A stretch of 64,000 bases of DNA, taken from positions 62,001-126,000 of the forward strand of contig JACKPV010000023.1 of NCBI GenBank assembly GCA_024233305.1, written 5' to 3'. A program made the translations under genes and the position numbers. Below, one piece after another: positions 41,664 through 50,930 of this stretch. The notes beneath the pieces were generated by a model. That model saw only the letters and a program-made list of their open reading frames with translations, made no database searches and was not told the DNA's origin. How positions within the stretch are numbered: position 1 is the stretch's first letter; the number at the start of each line of letters is the position of its first letter. This stretch comes from Verrucomicrobiales bacterium (GTDB taxonomy: Bacteria > Verrucomicrobiota > Verrucomicrobiia > Limisphaerales > J093).

Positions 41664-43508
41664 ATGAGGACAGCTCCTGCAAACCGGCATCCCGGCGCGG
41701 ATGCTCCACACGCGGCGGCGGACGGCGGGTGGTCCTGGTGGAGGCGATATCGCATTGCCGCGGGTGTGCTGCTGGCGTTACTGGTCCCGCCCGGCATCCT
41801 GGTGAAGGAGCATCTTGTCGGTCGATGGCGATTCGACGCGTATCGGAAGACGCTGCGGGATCAGGGGATCGCGCTCACCGCTGCAGAGCTTCCCCCGCCG
41901 CGATCTCTCCCCAAGGAGTACGAGTGCCTGCCGGTCGCTGTCATCGACGGTTTGCTAGCGGTCCGCGATCCGAGCACGGAGGTGGGTGTGCCGTTCGAGT
42001 TACCTCAGGCCACGGAGTCTCAGCAACCGGGGTTTGCTGTGCCCGCGTGGAGGCTGGCGGCCCCGCGGACCGAGGATGGGGGGCATCGGAACTGGCCGGA
42101 AATCCGGACCCGGATGGCCGACACTTTCGCGGATCTGCAGGCGGTCCGGCGGCGTTTGCTCGAACGCCCGTTTACCGCGCCCGTGGTGGAGCCCACCGTG
42201 ACGGCACAGATTCCTTCGATCTTTCGCTACATCACGGTGGCAAGGTACCTCAACGTTCTGGCACTCGCGGAACTCGAGGCGGGCCGCCCGGAGGCTTGCC
42301 TCGACACGTTGCTGGCTGCCCTTCGACTCAACGAGTCGTTGGCTCCAGGGGCGGAACGGCATCTGGTCGTCCATATCGGCTATCTGGCGATGGGCGCGAT
42401 AAATTCCCGGGCCGTCTGGGCCTGTCTGCAGTATTCCGACTGGTCCGACGCTCAACTGGCCGCCCTGCAGGCCGCGTGGGGCCGGCTGGATCCCGCCGGG
42501 TTGCTGCCTTTGGTGATCCAGGGCGAACTGGTGTTTGGCATGGAGATTCTACGGCAGCCCGTCGACGCCCTGGGACTCCGCGGCAGCCCGCTCTTCGCGG
42601 CCGGAGCGGGTGGGACGCGCACCGCCGGTCCGGCTGGATCAGGCGGCGCCATCGGCGCCTTGCTGGACTCCCTGGCAATCTGGGGCGGCGAGGCGGCGAT
42701 TGCGGCGGGGGGTTACGCGTGGGCGGACTTCAACCGACTGACTTACGCACAGATCATGCGGACGAACCTCGACGGGGCCACCCGGCTTGCGGCAACCCGC
42801 GATTTGCGCACGATCTCCGACCTGCTTGCCACCCAGACCGTGGCCTTGAACGCCGTCGCTCGGAGCACCCGGTTCGGCACTCGCGACTGGTCGCCGCGAA
42901 GCATGGCGTGTGTCCTGCTGATGCCCAAACTTGCCGAGGTCATGGCCGAAACGGCCCGGGCTGCGACCCGGCGGGAGATGATCATCACCGCCATTGTCTT
43001 GCATCGCTATCGTCTGGGGCGTGGCGAATGGCCGGAGCGCCTGGAGGAACTCACGCCGGCGCTTCTGGCGGGGCGTCCGCACGATTGGCTGGGCGGCCGC
43101 CCCTTGACGTATCGCCGCAATGAGGATGGCACGTTCACGCTCTACTCTGTCGGCGAGAATGGCGCCGACGACGGAGGGGACCCGACGTCTGAATCTGAGG
43201 GATGTTCGGCCGGTTTTTTCGCCGGACGAGATTGGGTGTGGGCCCGTCTGGCTGACCACCAGGAGGCGGTTACTGCCGAGTGGGCCCGGACCGGGGCTGC
43301 CGGCCGCCTCGGACCGGACGGGGGGGGCAGCGCGGGGCCTGCACCTTACACGGAAGTCGGCGCAGCAAGATCGTCTCTGCATCCGAAGGGGATGTCGTCC
43401 CCAAAGCCCGTGGGTTGCGAGGTGCGACCTGCGGTGCCGTCCGTGCGGGGCCCCTCACCCCGTCCCGCTCCCCATCGGATGGGGCGAGGGTACCCGGAGG
43501 GCGGCTGA
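41664..43508 (+). CDS. Membrane-anchored protein of unknown function with pseudopilin-like C-terminus
   Basis: From ATG 41664 the product is 614 aa, with one hydrophobic anchor near residues 28-45 (IAAGVLLALLVPPGILV). Next comes a long helical region with many Leu/Ala-rich helices (VARYLNVLALAELEAG, CLDTLLAALRLNESL). Near residues 445-500 there is a block GEWPERLEELTP and PLTYRRNEDGTFTLYSVGENGADDGGD. This matches the C-terminal part of many uncharacterised Planctomycetes/Verrucomicrobia proteins with a pilin-like layout. The last 90 residues are Pro/Arg/Gly-rich and probably read into intergenic sequence, so the true end may be near 43250. It lies between the two S24-like paralogues. Confidence 0.65.
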   Translation: MRTAPANRHPGADAPHAAADGGWSWWRRYRIAAGVLLALLVPPGILVKEHLVGRWRFDAYRKTLRDQGIALTAAELPPPRSLPKEYECLPVAVIDGLLAVRDPSTEVGVPFELPQATESQQPGFAVPAWRLAAPRTEDGGHRNWPEIRTRMADTFADLQAVRRRLLERPFTAPVVEPTVTAQIPSIFRYITVARYLNVLALAELEAGRPEACLDTLLAALRLNESLAPGAERHLVVHIGYLAMGAINSRAVWACLQYSDWSDAQLAALQAAWGRLDPAGLLPLVIQGELVFGMEILRQPVDALGLRGSPLFAAGAGGTRTAGPAGSGGAIGALLDSLAIWGGEAAIAAGGYAWADFNRLTYAQIMRTNLDGATRLAATRDLRTISDLLATQTVALNAVARSTRFGTRDWSPRSMACVLLMPKLAEVMAETARAATRREMIITAIVLHRYRLGRGEWPERLEELTPALLAGRPHDWLGGRPLTYRRNEDGTFTLYSVGENGADDGGDPTSESEGCSAGFFAGRDWVWARLADHQEAVTAEWARTGAAGRLGPDGGGSAGPAPYTEVGAARSSLHPKGMSSPKPVGCEVRPAVPSVRGPSPRPAPHRMGRGYPEGG

Positions 43509-43727
43509 GGGACGACGCGACTTCCATGCAAGGTGCCGGCCGGGCGGCGCTTTGAGCGCGGACTCTTCATCGATGGGTGGGGAGAGAGTGGCGGGGGGAG
43601 TCCCGTCTGAGCAGCGATGTGATGCGTCAAGCGGACCGATCTCGCCCAGCTTAAGTGTTGCGCGCAACAGCTAAGCGGTCTGGCGTACTAATAAATACAA
43701 ATATAGCAGGCATGCTTTTCTGTCTTC

Positions 43728-43751
43728 TTGACACCATATTGCTTGCATGGT
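43728..43751 (+). promoter_or_regulatory. Possible promoter/operator before the second S24-like gene
   Basis: A TTGACA hexamer at 43728-43733 overlaps an inverted repeat ACCAT (43733-43737) and ATGGT (43747-43751), about 50 bp before the ATG at 43800. The stretch around 43690-43745 is AT-rich against its surroundings. No good -10 element lies at the right distance. Confidence 0.3.
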
Positions 43752-43799
43752 GGGCGCTGGTTGAGGCATAAATGGCGGAGCCAAACTTGAAGGAAAGCC

Positions 43800-44411
43800 A
43801 TGGACACTCCTCCAATTCGCACGAAGGAAATGATGGATGTGGTGCGGGAGCAAGCGGCGGCGATGGGGCGTGTCCCTTCCCTTCGCGAGGTCTGCAGCGC
43901 CTACGAGAACTCCGCGTCTGTCCCAAGCGAGGCCTGTTCCACGCCGCGACGCGGGCCGGGCAACGCGCGCCTTCCGGAGTGGATCCATGAGTCGAGCCAG
44001 GCGAACCGCCCGTTGCTGGACATCCCAATCCTCCCGGAGATACCGGAGGGCTCGCTCTCGCGGGCGGTCTGGAAGCGGACGGGCTGCCTCACCGCCGATC
44101 CGCGGGTGCTGCGCGTGACCGCCGTCCGCAATACTTTTGCGCTGAAAGCCCCGGACGATTCCCTCGCGTCGGTGCATGTTCGCAAGGGCGATCTCGTGGT
44201 CTTTGACCAGGGGGTGGAGCCCGCCACGGGCGACATCGTGGCGGCCTTCGTGGACGGGAGTCCGGTGCTGGGAGTCTACGAGCAGCAGGGCCCGCATGTG
44301 GTGTTGAAGGCCGCTGGGGATGCTGCGCCGGTTGTGGCTTCCGCGGAATGCGTGAAAGGCGTGATGGTGACGCTCATCCGTCGGGTGCCCGAATCCGGGA
44401 ACGCAGCCTGA
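43800..44411 (+). CDS. LexA/S24-like protein lacking catalytic Lys (copy B)
   Basis: The 203-aa product starts with RTKEMMDVVREQAAAMGRVPSLREV, which resembles helix 1-2 of the LexA winged helix, but the rest of that domain is missing. The C-terminal domain has FALKAPDDSLASVHVRKGDLVVFDQG with the Ser at the LexA S119 place, and GDIVAAFVDGSPVLGVYEQQG, where Gly replaces catalytic Lys156. The cleavage-site equivalent (ILPEIPEGS) has Glu before Gly instead of Ala. The pattern of loss is the same as in copy A, about 2.3 kb away. Self-cleavage is therefore unlikely; DNA binding is doubtful in its present form. Confidence 0.75.
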   Translation: MDTPPIRTKEMMDVVREQAAAMGRVPSLREVCSAYENSASVPSEACSTPRRGPGNARLPEWIHESSQANRPLLDIPILPEIPEGSLSRAVWKRTGCLTADPRVLRVTAVRNTFALKAPDDSLASVHVRKGDLVVFDQGVEPATGDIVAAFVDGSPVLGVYEQQGPHVVLKAAGDAAPVVASAECVKGVMVTLIRRVPESGNAA

Positions 44412-44576
44412 GCGACATTTCAGCGGGCGGCGGCCTGTCTCTTCGGTGGGGTGACGCTTCCTGGGGGGGGCGTTCCGATCCGGGAGTACCGATGGTGGGG
44501 GACGAAAGCCCGCGCAACTTTGCGTGTCAGTGCGTGGACATGCGTCAAACCCGCATTAACATTGGCGATTCTGCGC

Positions 44577-44693
44577 ATGTCTATTCTCAAGCCTCGCGCG
44601 CGAACACGCACCAAACCGCACGCAGACGAGGCTTGGCCGGAAGGGTTCACAAATCTCGACGCGGGAGACGAGGTTGAGCGGATCTTGCGATGA
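44577..44693 (+). CDS. Possible small protein (38 aa)
   Basis: The frame from ATG 44577 encodes MSILKPRARTRTKPHADEAW and ends GDEVERILR. Basic N-terminus and acidic C-terminus resemble small antitoxin-like or DNA-binding proteins. There is no clear ribosome binding site. The rest of 44412-44769 has no gene. Confidence 0.25.
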   Translation: MSILKPRARTRTKPHADEAWPEGFTNLDAGDEVERILR

Positions 44694-44769
44694 CTCACCT
44701 TGGCAAAGGTCACTGGAAGGGTGCCGAGAGGGACAGGGATGCTTCTACCGAGCAGTCTCGCGGGAAGAC

Positions 44770-45792
44770 CTAACTTCCACCCCGGTCCGAATTCTGGGGA
44801 ACACTCCCGACCTCGCTGAGTGCATCGGCGATTTTGTTGGCAAGCTGTCGGAAGTCGTCTCCGCAATCTTTGACGCTGTAGCTGTGCGCTCCGATGGCGC
44901 CGTCTGCCGGTTTGAGTCTGAAGATCGGCTTTCGTGCTTCCATCGCCATTGGCATGAGGCTCCTGTAGTGCTTCAGAAGCCCGAGGCAGTTGGGATCCTC
45001 CTGCGTGGCGTCGGTTCCTCCCGGTGCCGCACTCAGCACCTTTTCCCGAAAAGTGGCGGGAATCCGGCGAGCCCATTTGTCGTAAGCACTCACCGGCCGG
45101 CTGTCGCGGATTCCAAATTGCAGGACGACGTAGCCGAGCGGCTTCATCCTCGCTGCGGGCAAAAGCAGGTCGCTGGCGGGGTTCTGGTCGAGGCGCATCC
45201 TCCACTCACGACGCCAGTTGTTGAGCGTTGGTCCTAGATTCCGCAGACCCTGGATGGAAAAGAGGTCCGGGGCGACCGGGATGACCACCGCATCGGCAGA
45301 GATCAGGGCGGCACGGTTGATTGCACCAAAATTGGGCCCAACGTCAATGAGCACGAAGTCCGCGTCGAACTTCTCTGCCCCCTGGCGGATGATTCGATAA
45401 AGCGAGCTTGTCGTTCGGAATGCAGGCTCCTGACGGTCCAGGCACTTCGCCCAAGCCTCAGACAAGTTGGATTCAAAACTCGACAGATTCAGGTCGCCGG
45501 GAATCAGCCTGATGTTCGACGCGATTCTCTGAACGGGAGTCGGGGCGATGTCACCCAACCCGCGAATGATGGGGCTCAGCGACGCCATGACGCTCTGGTC
45601 CTGGGCGTCGTCGGGATCCCAAAGTGCCTCCAGTTCGCGCTCCGTAAGGAACATCGAGGTCAGATTCGCCTGGGGGTCAAAGTCCGCGACCAACACCCGG
45701 TTCCCCATGTCGGCGAACATCCACGCAAGGTGGTAGAGCAGCGTGGTTTTTCCCACCCCGCCCTTGTTGTTGAAGAACGCCAGAGTGTTCAT
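44770..45792 (-). CDS. Orphan ParA/MinD-like ATPase (copy 1)
   Basis: The 340-aa product starts MNTLAFFNNKGGVGKTT, the deviant Walker A motif of ParA (KGGxGKT) near residues 10-16. Walker A' is VADFDPQANLT near residue 40, and the Walker B Asp is in DADFVLIDVGPNFGAINRAAL. A C-terminal 120-residue region is unlike chromosomal Soj. ATG 45792 overlaps the stop of the upstream AlbA_2 gene by four bases (ATGA), so the two form an operon. There is no ParB or parS-like element. ParA-like ATPases of this orphan class may position a membrane or DNA cargo; the cargo is unknown. Confidence 0.85.
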   Translation of the reverse strand: MNTLAFFNNKGGVGKTTLLYHLAWMFADMGNRVLVADFDPQANLTSMFLTERELEALWDPDDAQDQSVMASLSPIIRGLGDIAPTPVQRIASNIRLIPGDLNLSSFESNLSEAWAKCLDRQEPAFRTTSSLYRIIRQGAEKFDADFVLIDVGPNFGAINRAALISADAVVIPVAPDLFSIQGLRNLGPTLNNWRREWRMRLDQNPASDLLLPAARMKPLGYVVLQFGIRDSRPVSAYDKWARRIPATFREKVLSAAPGGTDATQEDPNCLGLLKHYRSLMPMAMEARKPIFRLKPADGAIGAHSYSVKDCGDDFRQLANKIADALSEVGSVPQNSDRGGS

Positions 45793-46982
45793 CGTTTCGG
45801 ATGCTTCGGGATGATGGCGAGAAAGTGGCTGGTTTGGTAGTCGAAACGCGCCTCCGCACTGCCGTTATCCGCCAGCGCTCGTTTCGCCCTGGCGATGCCG
45901 CGTCCAAACCGGTTCACGTAGCCCAGCACGTGCATCGCCTCGGCAATGACCGGATTTCGGTAGGCGTTCACGCGGGGGAAGTTCTCCGGCGAGGCATCTC
46001 CGTAAAGACCGCCAGGATTCTGGATCTCGATCCTGTCGCTAAACTGGTAAAACCGCGTCGGAGTGGTGGACTGGTAATCCCGGTGCAACACGGCATTCAT
46101 CAGCAGTTCGCGGACTGCTTCGGGCGGGTAGTCGAACACTGTTTGTTCTTTCAAGTCCGTCATCGGCACCGGCTTCTTCGTGAAACGTCCCTTAAGAAAG
46201 CTGTCCAGCTCCCTCAGTGAAGTCACCAGGTTGCCCGTGAATGTCTTTTCCGCCAACACCTCGGCTTCGAGTCCCGGCCCGTCGAACTGCACAAACTGCA
46301 TTTTGGCGCCCGGAAACAAATCCAGCGGATCATAGGCAAAGACCAGCATGCCGGCGTTTGTCGGACATTGCCGCTTGAGGCTGTAGAATCGCAGTGCCGC
46401 AAGCTGCTCCCGAATCTCCCGATGATTCTCGGCGATGATGTCCGCGGCAATCGCCTGGGGCCGGTACGATTGCCTGAATGTCTCCAGGTCAAGTCGCTTC
46501 AAGTCACCCTCCGGGCACGGCGTCGTATCAAACGTTCTGAAGTTGGCCGTCCGACGCTCGATCAATACCCGCTCCTCCGTCTCGCTGGCTATGTCCTTGC
46601 GCGGACCGATGCGGATGTGAGTCCGTCCTGGGAAGCGGACCGGTGGGAGGTCATGAGGATGGACCTCAACGACGACAATTTCCCCGCCGCCATGGGGATG
46701 GGGCGCCCGACTGACGTTCATGACCGGTAGAGGCAGAATGGCTCCGTCCGAACGGAGTCCCGCGAGTTTCTCCTGCATTTCGGTGGTCACCGACAGGCGG
46801 TAGCTTGGGTCCTTCTCGTCGATCCCGATGAGCAGATAGCCAGGAAGCCCCCGCCCAGGCATGTCGTTCGAGAACGAACAGACCGCTTCGCGGAGCTTCT
46901 CATTGTCTTGCGCGGCTCGAGTCATCTCCACGCGGTCCGCCTCGCCGCTTTCGATGAGGTTCTTCAGCTCTTCTGGTGTCAT
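45789..46982 (-). CDS. AlbA_2 / GHKL-ATPase (HATPase_c_4) protein
   Basis: From ATG 46982 the product is 397 aa. An AlbA_2 (Schlafen-like) domain spans about residues 1-130: GYLLIGIDEKDPSYR, HGGGEIVVVEVHPHDLPPV and THIRIG. The C-terminal part carries the HATPase_c_4 motifs AVRELLMNAVLHRDY, DRIEIQNPGGLYG and VNRFGRGI. Proteins of this type act as transcription regulators or ATP-dependent factors and are often in mobile or defence regions. Starts at 47039 and 47078 are also possible. Its stop overlaps the start of the ParA gene, so the pair is co-translated. Such a pairing is not one I recognise. Confidence 0.82.
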   Translation of the reverse strand: MTPEELKNLIESGEADRVEMTRAAQDNEKLREAVCSFSNDMPGRGLPGYLLIGIDEKDPSYRLSVTTEMQEKLAGLRSDGAILPLPVMNVSRAPHPHGGGEIVVVEVHPHDLPPVRFPGRTHIRIGPRKDIASETEERVLIERRTANFRTFDTTPCPEGDLKRLDLETFRQSYRPQAIAADIIAENHREIREQLAALRFYSLKRQCPTNAGMLVFAYDPLDLFPGAKMQFVQFDGPGLEAEVLAEKTFTGNLVTSLRELDSFLKGRFTKKPVPMTDLKEQTVFDYPPEAVRELLMNAVLHRDYQSTTPTRFYQFSDRIEIQNPGGLYGDASPENFPRVNAYRNPVIAEAMHVLGYVNRFGRGIARAKRALADNGSAEARFDYQTSHFLAIIPKHPKR

Positions 46983-47558
46983 GTCGTGGCGCGAACATAG
47001 CAGGCCGTACGGAGAAACCAACTTCTCGTCGCTAGCCATCTGTGATGGGGATGGTGTCGGAAGGTGAAGAGGGGCCATGGAAAAGAGGCAAGGCCAGGAC
47101 ACCGACTCGACATCGACTGCGCTTGAGGGTCCCCCGACGCCACGCCGACTGCGCAGCGAGGATCCGGTCGCATTCTTCCGTGCCCCGCGGCGGGGGACCG
47201 CCCCACAAGACGCCTTCCACGACGCGTTGGATCGGCAGCCCCGCTCGGCGGGGCCAAGACCCTGGCCAAGGCCTGCCGAAAGGCGGATTACCAGGTTCGT
47301 GCCTGCTGTCTGCCGCGCTGTCATCTCCCTCCGGTCGTTCTCCCCCAACGGGCATCCGGGCCCACCTGCCGGTCAGCAGCTGAGTTGTTAAGCCCTGGGA
47401 GCGAATCATGAGTCAGCTGGACGGCAGCGGCTACGGGTCGCGGAATGGGGGCCTGCGCTCGGACGAAGGACCCTCCTCCGCTCCGAGTGCTTTCGGGGAG
47501 GTGGCCGCAGCGTTCTTTTGTCCCTTGCGGGGCGGATGGGGCGGTTCATACTGGCGGC
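46983..47558. other. Gap before polX
   Basis: This region is GC-rich with no gene-like frame apart from the possible N-terminal extensions of the AlbA_2 gene up to 47078. It should hold the promoters of the AlbA_2 operon (minus) and polX (plus). No clear motif was found. Confidence 0.4.
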
Positions 47559-49307
47559 ATGGACAAGGATCAGGTGGCCGCGGTGCTGCAGGAAATCGGC
47601 GTGCTGCTCGAGTTGAAGGGGGAAAACCCCTTCAAGACGCGGGCGTACGCCAACGCGGCCCGGACCCTCGAAGGGTTGACCGAGCCGCTCGAAGCCATTG
47701 TGGCCGCCGACCGGCTCGGGGAGATCAAGGGGATCGGCGAGGCGTTGCAGCAGAAGATCCAGGAACTCGTGACCACCGGCCGGTTGAAGTATCACGCGGA
47801 TCTCAAAGCCTCGTTGCCCGCAGGATTGATCGACATGCTGTCGGTGTCCGGCCTGGGGCCGAAGAAGGTGAAGGCGTTGCACGAGCAACTCGGGATTGAT
47901 TCGATCGACGCACTCGAGGCCGCGTGCAAGGAGGGCCGGGTTGCCGGCTTGCCGGGGTTCGGCGCGAAGTCCCAGGCCAAGATTCTCGAAGGCATCCAGT
48001 TTCGTCGGCAATACGCCTCGCGCCATTTGCTGAGCACCGCTCTCGCCGCCGCCGAGCCCATCGCGGAGGCCTTGCGCGAACATCCCGCCGTGATCCGATG
48101 CAGCATCGCGGGCAGCCTGCGTCGCTGGCGCGAAACCATCGGGGACGTCGATTTCCTGGCTTCCTCGAAGATTCCGTCCGCCGTGATCGATTTCTTCACC
48201 TCGCAGGAGGGTATTCTCTCGGTGCTGGCGAAGGGAGAGACCAAGGCGAGCGTCATCCTGCCGGGCGGCATTCAGGCGGATTTGCGGGTGGTCAGCGACG
48301 TCGAGTTTCCGTCGGCGCTGGCCTATTTCACCGGGAGCAAGGAACACAACATCGTGATGCGGCAACGGGCGATCCAACGCGGGCTGCGGCTCAACGAATA
48401 CGGGCTGTTCCGGTCGCAGGAGGAAACCCGCGACCCGGCCCTGCGGGTGACGTGCCGGACCGAGGAGGAAATCTACGAGGCGCTCGAACTGGACTTCATT
48501 CCGCCCGAGTTGCGCGAGGATCGCGGCGAAATCGAGGTGGCGGAAAAGGGCGCCCTGCCGCGGTTGATCGAGTGGACCGACCTGCGCGGGTCGTTGCACA
48601 ACCACTCGAACTGGAGCGACGGACGCCATTCGCTCGAGGACATCGCCGCGCACGCCGGGGAGCTTGGCTTGGAATACTGGGCAATCACCGATCACTCGAA
48701 ATCCTCCTTCCAGGCCAATGGACTCGACGCCGCGCGACTGCGTCGACAGATCGGGGAGATTGCCGACCTGAACCGGCAGCTCGAAGATGTGGGAAACGAA
48801 GTGCGGCTGCTGGCCGGAACCGAGGTCGACATCCTCAAGGAACGGTTGGATTTCGACGACGATCTGCTGGCCGAACTGGACGTCGTGGTGGCGAGCCTGC
48901 ACGTGGCCGGCAGCGACGAGGCCGACAATACCCGCCGGCTGATCCGGGCGGCCAACAATCCGCAAGTCCACATGCTCGGTCACCTGACCGGTCGCCTGCT
49001 GCTCGAACGCGAGCCTTACAAGGTCGACATCCGCGCCGTCATCGAGGCGTGCGCCGAGACCGGCACCTGGCTCGAATTGAACTGCAATCCGTACCGCCTG
49101 GACCTCGACTGGCGCTGGTGGAGCTTCGCGAAGGAGAAAGGGGTGAAGTGCGTCATCAATCCGGACGCCCACCGGCGGGAACACGCCGGCTTCCTGCGTC
49201 TCGGCGCCGGCGTGGCGCGGAAAGGCTGGTTGACCAAGGCGGACGTCCTCAACGCGTTGCCGCTCGCCAAGCTCCAGAAGGAACTCGCACGCAAACGATC
49301 GCTCTGA
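47559..49307 (+). CDS. polX: Family X DNA polymerase/3'-5' exonuclease PolX
   Basis: The 582-aa product has the bacterial PolX layout. An N-terminal HhH/8-kDa region comes first (LKGENPFKTRAYANAARTLE, GIGEALQQKIQEL). The nucleotidyltransferase palm near residue 183 has AGSLRRWRETIGDVDFL and a later Asp in IQADLRVV. A C-terminal PHP domain from about residue 345 has LHNHSNWSDGRHS, TDHS, GTEVDIL and NPDAHR, with metal-binding His and Asp. It fills short gaps in base-excision or break repair and removes 3' mismatches. ATG 47559 is chosen because it begins the family N-terminus. Confidence 0.95.
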   Translation: MDKDQVAAVLQEIGVLLELKGENPFKTRAYANAARTLEGLTEPLEAIVAADRLGEIKGIGEALQQKIQELVTTGRLKYHADLKASLPAGLIDMLSVSGLGPKKVKALHEQLGIDSIDALEAACKEGRVAGLPGFGAKSQAKILEGIQFRRQYASRHLLSTALAAAEPIAEALREHPAVIRCSIAGSLRRWRETIGDVDFLASSKIPSAVIDFFTSQEGILSVLAKGETKASVILPGGIQADLRVVSDVEFPSALAYFTGSKEHNIVMRQRAIQRGLRLNEYGLFRSQEETRDPALRVTCRTEEEIYEALELDFIPPELREDRGEIEVAEKGALPRLIEWTDLRGSLHNHSNWSDGRHSLEDIAAHAGELGLEYWAITDHSKSSFQANGLDAARLRRQIGEIADLNRQLEDVGNEVRLLAGTEVDILKERLDFDDDLLAELDVVVASLHVAGSDEADNTRRLIRAANNPQVHMLGHLTGRLLLEREPYKVDIRAVIEACAETGTWLELNCNPYRLDLDWRWWSFAKEKGVKCVINPDAHRREHAGFLRLGAGVARKGWLTKADVLNALPLAKLQKELARKRSL

Positions 49308-49347
49308 CGGCCGTCCGCCCGGAAAGGCCTTCCTGCAATCCGGAAGC

Positions 49348-50886
49348 ATGCCTGACATCGTCCTCGCCACCCTCAACGCAAAATACATCCACAGCGCATT
49401 CGGCCTGCGCTACCTGCTCGCGAATCTCGGTGAACTCCGGTCGCAGGCGACGTTGCTCGAGTTCGACATCCACCAGCGCCCCGTCGAGATCGTCGAACGA
49501 ATCCTGGCCGTCCGGCCGCGGCTGGTGGGTTTCGGGGTTTACATCTGGAACGTCGCGGAAACCCGCCGTGTGGTCGCGCTGTTAAAACGTCTTCGGCCCG
49601 ACGTGGTGGTGGTGCTCGGCGGCCCTGAAGTCAGCCACGAACTGGGGGAACAGGAGATCGCCCGGCTCGCGGATTACGTCATTCCGGGGGAAGCGGAGAT
49701 CGCCTTCCGCGACCTCAGTCGCCAGGTGCTCGCCGGCGCGCCTCCGGAAGGCAAGGTGCGCCCCGCGCTGTTACCGGCGCTCGACCGGCTCGAACTGCCG
49801 TACGACCTCTACAGCGACGACGATCTGGCGCATCGGATCCTCTACGTCGAGGCGTCGCGCGGCTGTCCGTTCGAGTGCGAGTTCTGCCTGTCCTCGCTGG
49901 ACGAGGCGGTGCGCCGTTTTCCGCTCGAGCGGTTCTTGGCGGCAATGGATCGGCTGCTCGAACGCGGCGCGCGGCATTTCAAGTTCGTGGACCGCACCTT
50001 CAACCTGAACCTGCGGGTCGGGCAGGCGATCCTGGATTTCTTTCACGCGCGGTTGTGTCCGGAGTTGTTCCTCCATTTCGAGCTGGTGCCGGACCGGCTG
50101 CCGGAGGGGCTGCGGGACCGGATCCGGCGGTTTCCTGCGGGGACCCTGCAGTTCGAGGTGGGGATCCAGACCTTCAATCCGGAAGTCGCGGCGCGGATCA
50201 GCCGACGACAAGACTACACCGCGGCGGCGGCGAACCTGCGGTTTCTGCGGGAGGAAACGGGGGGGCACATCCACGCCGATTTGATCTTCGGGCTGCCGGG
50301 CGAGGATCTGGAGAGTTTTGCGGCGGGCTTCGACCGCTTGATTGGCCTGCGCCCGCATGAGATCCAGGTGGGCATGCTCAAGCGTTTGCGCGGCACGCCA
50401 ATCAGCCGGCACGACCGGGAGTGGGAGGTGATCTGGTCGCCGGATCCGCCCTACGAGATTCTCAGCAACCGGCTGCTGGATTTTGCGGCGTTGCAGGGGT
50501 TGCGCCGGTTTGCGCGCTTTTGGGATCTCGTGGCGAACAGCGGGCATTTCGGAGCGACCACGCCGCGGCTGTGGGAAGGGACGACGCCGTTCGCCGGATT
50601 CCGACGGTTCAGTGAATGGCTGCACGCGCAGACCGGCCGAACCCACGCGATCGCCCTGCCGCGGCTGGTGGAGTTGCTGTTCCGCTATCTCACGGCAGAA
50701 CGCGGGCAAGAGGCCGACGCCGTTCGCGCGGTCCTGACCCGGGATTACGTGCGACCCGGTCGGGCAATTCCCGCCTGCCTCGGTCAGGGCGGTGACGGCA
50801 CGGCGCGCCGCGAAAGACGTCCGGCCGCCCGCCGCCAGCAACGCCATCGGGAGGCTGCCGCAGAGGATCCCGCGCGGCAGCTCTGA
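49348..50886 (+). CDS. B12-binding domain radical SAM protein (DUF4080-like)
   Basis: The 512-aa product starts PDIVLATLNAKYIHSAFGLRYL, a cobalamin-binding Rossmann-type domain (VGFGVYIWN, VVVVLGGPEVS). It is followed by the radical SAM cluster site GCPFECEFC near residue 172 (C-x3-C-x2-C), then QFEVGIQTFNPE and HADLIFGLPGEDLESF. A C-terminal DUF4080-like region follows. The last 45 residues are Arg/Ala/Gly-rich and may read past the original stop. Substrate unknown; related enzymes carry out methylations or other radical modifications. Confidence 0.88.
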   Translation: MPDIVLATLNAKYIHSAFGLRYLLANLGELRSQATLLEFDIHQRPVEIVERILAVRPRLVGFGVYIWNVAETRRVVALLKRLRPDVVVVLGGPEVSHELGEQEIARLADYVIPGEAEIAFRDLSRQVLAGAPPEGKVRPALLPALDRLELPYDLYSDDDLAHRILYVEASRGCPFECEFCLSSLDEAVRRFPLERFLAAMDRLLERGARHFKFVDRTFNLNLRVGQAILDFFHARLCPELFLHFELVPDRLPEGLRDRIRRFPAGTLQFEVGIQTFNPEVAARISRRQDYTAAAANLRFLREETGGHIHADLIFGLPGEDLESFAAGFDRLIGLRPHEIQVGMLKRLRGTPISRHDREWEVIWSPDPPYEILSNRLLDFAALQGLRRFARFWDLVANSGHFGATTPRLWEGTTPFAGFRRFSEWLHAQTGRTHAIALPRLVELLFRYLTAERGQEADAVRAVLTRDYVRPGRAIPACLGQGGDGTARRERRPAARRQQRHREAAAEDPARQL

Positions 50887-50930
50887 AGTCCGAATGCGGA
50901 CCGCCCCGACCCCAAGGTCTCAGCCGTAAC

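Noticed and set aside
47408..47899. 163-codon plus frame before and inside polX
   Set aside because: It overlaps polX out of frame and is Gly/Arg-rich without motifs.
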